5,506 bases of DNA from Ideonella_A sp031398385 (GTDB taxonomy: Bacteria > Pseudomonadota > Gammaproteobacteria > Burkholderiales > Burkholderiaceae_C): contig JANNNE010000015.1 of assembly GCA_031398385.1 (NCBI GenBank), positions 1 to 5,506 of the forward strand. Reading direction: 5' to 3'. Position 1 is the stretch's first letter. Every line of letters starts with the position of its first letter. Positions 4,755 to 5,506 of this stretch are shown in pieces. A program made the position numbers and the translations under genes. The notes below the pieces were generated by a model that saw only the letters and a list, made by a program, of their open reading frames with translations, did no database searches and was not told the origin of the DNA.

Positions 4755-5506
4755 ATGAAACTCCTGGCGCCCGTGCTGTGCTTGCTGATCGGCTGTGCGC
4801 TGCTGCTGGCGGCGATTGCGCTGTTCCAGGATCGGCTGCTGTATTTTCCGACGCGTGCCACGTTGGCACAGATGAGCACCGGGCGGCTGCAGGCATGGCC
4901 GCCGAAACAAGCGCGGCAGACGGCGCTTGAGACGGCACAGCACAAAGATCCACAGAAAGCGCAGCCGACGGCATTGCCGACTGCACAGCAGTCATCAAGC
5001 GAGCCCCCGTCGCAAACGTTTCGCGGCCTGGTCGCCGAGCCCGATGTCGGCGCCGCCGGGGCGGATGGCGTCCCTGCGGGCACGATGCGGGGCACGGCGG
5101 TGATCTTCCACGGCAACGCCGGGCATGCCGGCCACCGCGCTGGCTATGCCGAGATCCTGACCCGACTCGGCCTGCGCGTGATCCTGGCCGAATATCCCGG
5201 CTACGGCCCGCGCGACGGCGCGGTCGGTGAAGCCAGCCTGGTCGATGATGCCGCGCAGACGCTGGTGCTGGCGCAGCAGCTGCACGGTGCTCCGCTGCTG
5301 GTGATCGGCGAATCGCTGGGGGCCGGGGTCGCAGCGGCGGCCACCGAGCTGGCTGCGCGATCCGGCGCGAAAGTGACCGGGCTGCTTCTGATCACGCCGT
5401 GGGACCGGCTCGAACACGTCGCTGCGTTCCACTATCCGTGGCTGCCGGTACGCTGGCTGCTGCGCAACCGCTACGACAGCGTCGCCCACCTCGCTGCGTT
5501 TGACGG
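4755..5506 (+). CDS. Membrane-anchored alpha/beta hydrolase, 3' end outside window
   Basis: The first 250 residues are visible and the frame is still open at the window end. Residues 4-24 form a strong hydrophobic segment, followed by FQDRLLYFPTRATLAQM, a layout typical of BEM46/ABHD13-like bacterial hydrolases with an N-terminal membrane anchor. LIGC at 11-14 resembles a lipobox, but hydrophobic residues continue after the Cys, so an anchor is more likely. The hydrolase domain starts near FRGLVAEP (89-96). HGNAGHAGHR (119-128) is the oxyanion-region motif, AEYPGYGP (145-152) is a family signature, and GESLGAG (185-191) is the nucleophile elbow with Ser187. The catalytic Asp and His would lie beyond the window. 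Residues 49-88 are an unusual Q/T/A/P-rich insert containing two TALxTAQ units. The start ATG follows a G-run (4740-4743) at 11 bases, a weak site, so coupling to the preceding gene is plausible. Exact substrate is unknown; esterase or peptidase-like activity is a family-level guess. Confidence 0.92.
   Translation, partial: MKLLAPVLCLLIGCALLLAAIALFQDRLLYFPTRATLAQMSTGRLQAWPPKQARQTALETAQHKDPQKAQPTALPTAQQSSSEPPSQTFRGLVAEPDVGAAGADGVPAGTMRGTAVIFHGNAGHAGHRAGYAEILTRLGLRVILAEYPGYGPRDGAVGEASLVDDAAQTLVLAQQLHGAPLLVIGESLGAGVAAAATELAARSGAKVTGLLLITPWDRLEHVAAFHYPWLPVRWLLRNRYDSVAHLAAFD

Noticed and set aside
3743..5116. 457-codon minus-strand open frame opposite the two hydrolase genes
   Set aside because: It has the His/Arg/Val/Ala-rich composition of an antisense frame in high-GC DNA and lies opposite two genes with clear catalytic motifs.
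1..5506. CRISPR arrays, transposases, integrases, phage genes, toxin-antitoxin pairs, long direct repeats
   Set aside because: No regularly spaced repeats, terminal inverted repeats or matching protein motifs were seen on either strand.

Overview
The window is high-GC DNA (roughly two thirds G+C by eye). Its gene families, AGG-type ribosome binding sites and strong G/C third-position bias suggest a betaproteobacterium, probably Burkholderiales. That placement is an inference from protein style, since no rRNA or other marker gene is present.

Layout: (1) Positions 1-1044, minus strand: a complete TRAP-transporter solute receptor gene (DctP family) with its own sigma70-like promoter (1122-1151), a good ribosome binding site and a textbook intrinsic terminator at the window edge. 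No dctQ or dctM membrane gene is attached. (2) Positions 1045-1521: a divergent intergenic stretch. It holds what looks like a frameshifted remnant of a mannitol-dehydrogenase/fructuronate-reductase family gene on the minus strand. (3) Positions 1522-3096, plus strand: a complete periplasmic receptor of a peptide/nickel-type ABC transporter (SBP_bac_5). A strong stem-loop follows 15 bases after its stop, and no permease or ATPase gene is present. (4) Positions 3146-3346: a clear fragment of a PQQ-dependent soluble aldose/glucose dehydrogenase (GSDH family), cut off at both ends. (5) Positions 3347-3646: no confident gene, but a perfect 9-bp hairpin near its right end. (6) Positions 3647-4729: a metallo-beta-lactamase-fold hydrolase of the RomA/NAPE-PLD-like type, predicted to be a lipoprotein. 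(7) From 4755 past the window end: a membrane-anchored alpha/beta hydrolase with an unusual repeat-bearing low-complexity insert.

How the genes fit together: the left half carries two divergent, apparently orphan periplasmic receptors, with broken sugar-metabolism genes around the ABC-type one. This looks like an eroded sugar or sugar-acid uptake and oxidation region. The right half is a likely two-gene operon of envelope-located hydrolases (25-base gap, same strand). I see no CRISPR array, phage gene, transposase, tRNA or rRNA. I do not see a convincing wholly new system. The most informative observations are the two gene remnants, the orphan receptors and the repeat insert in the last gene.
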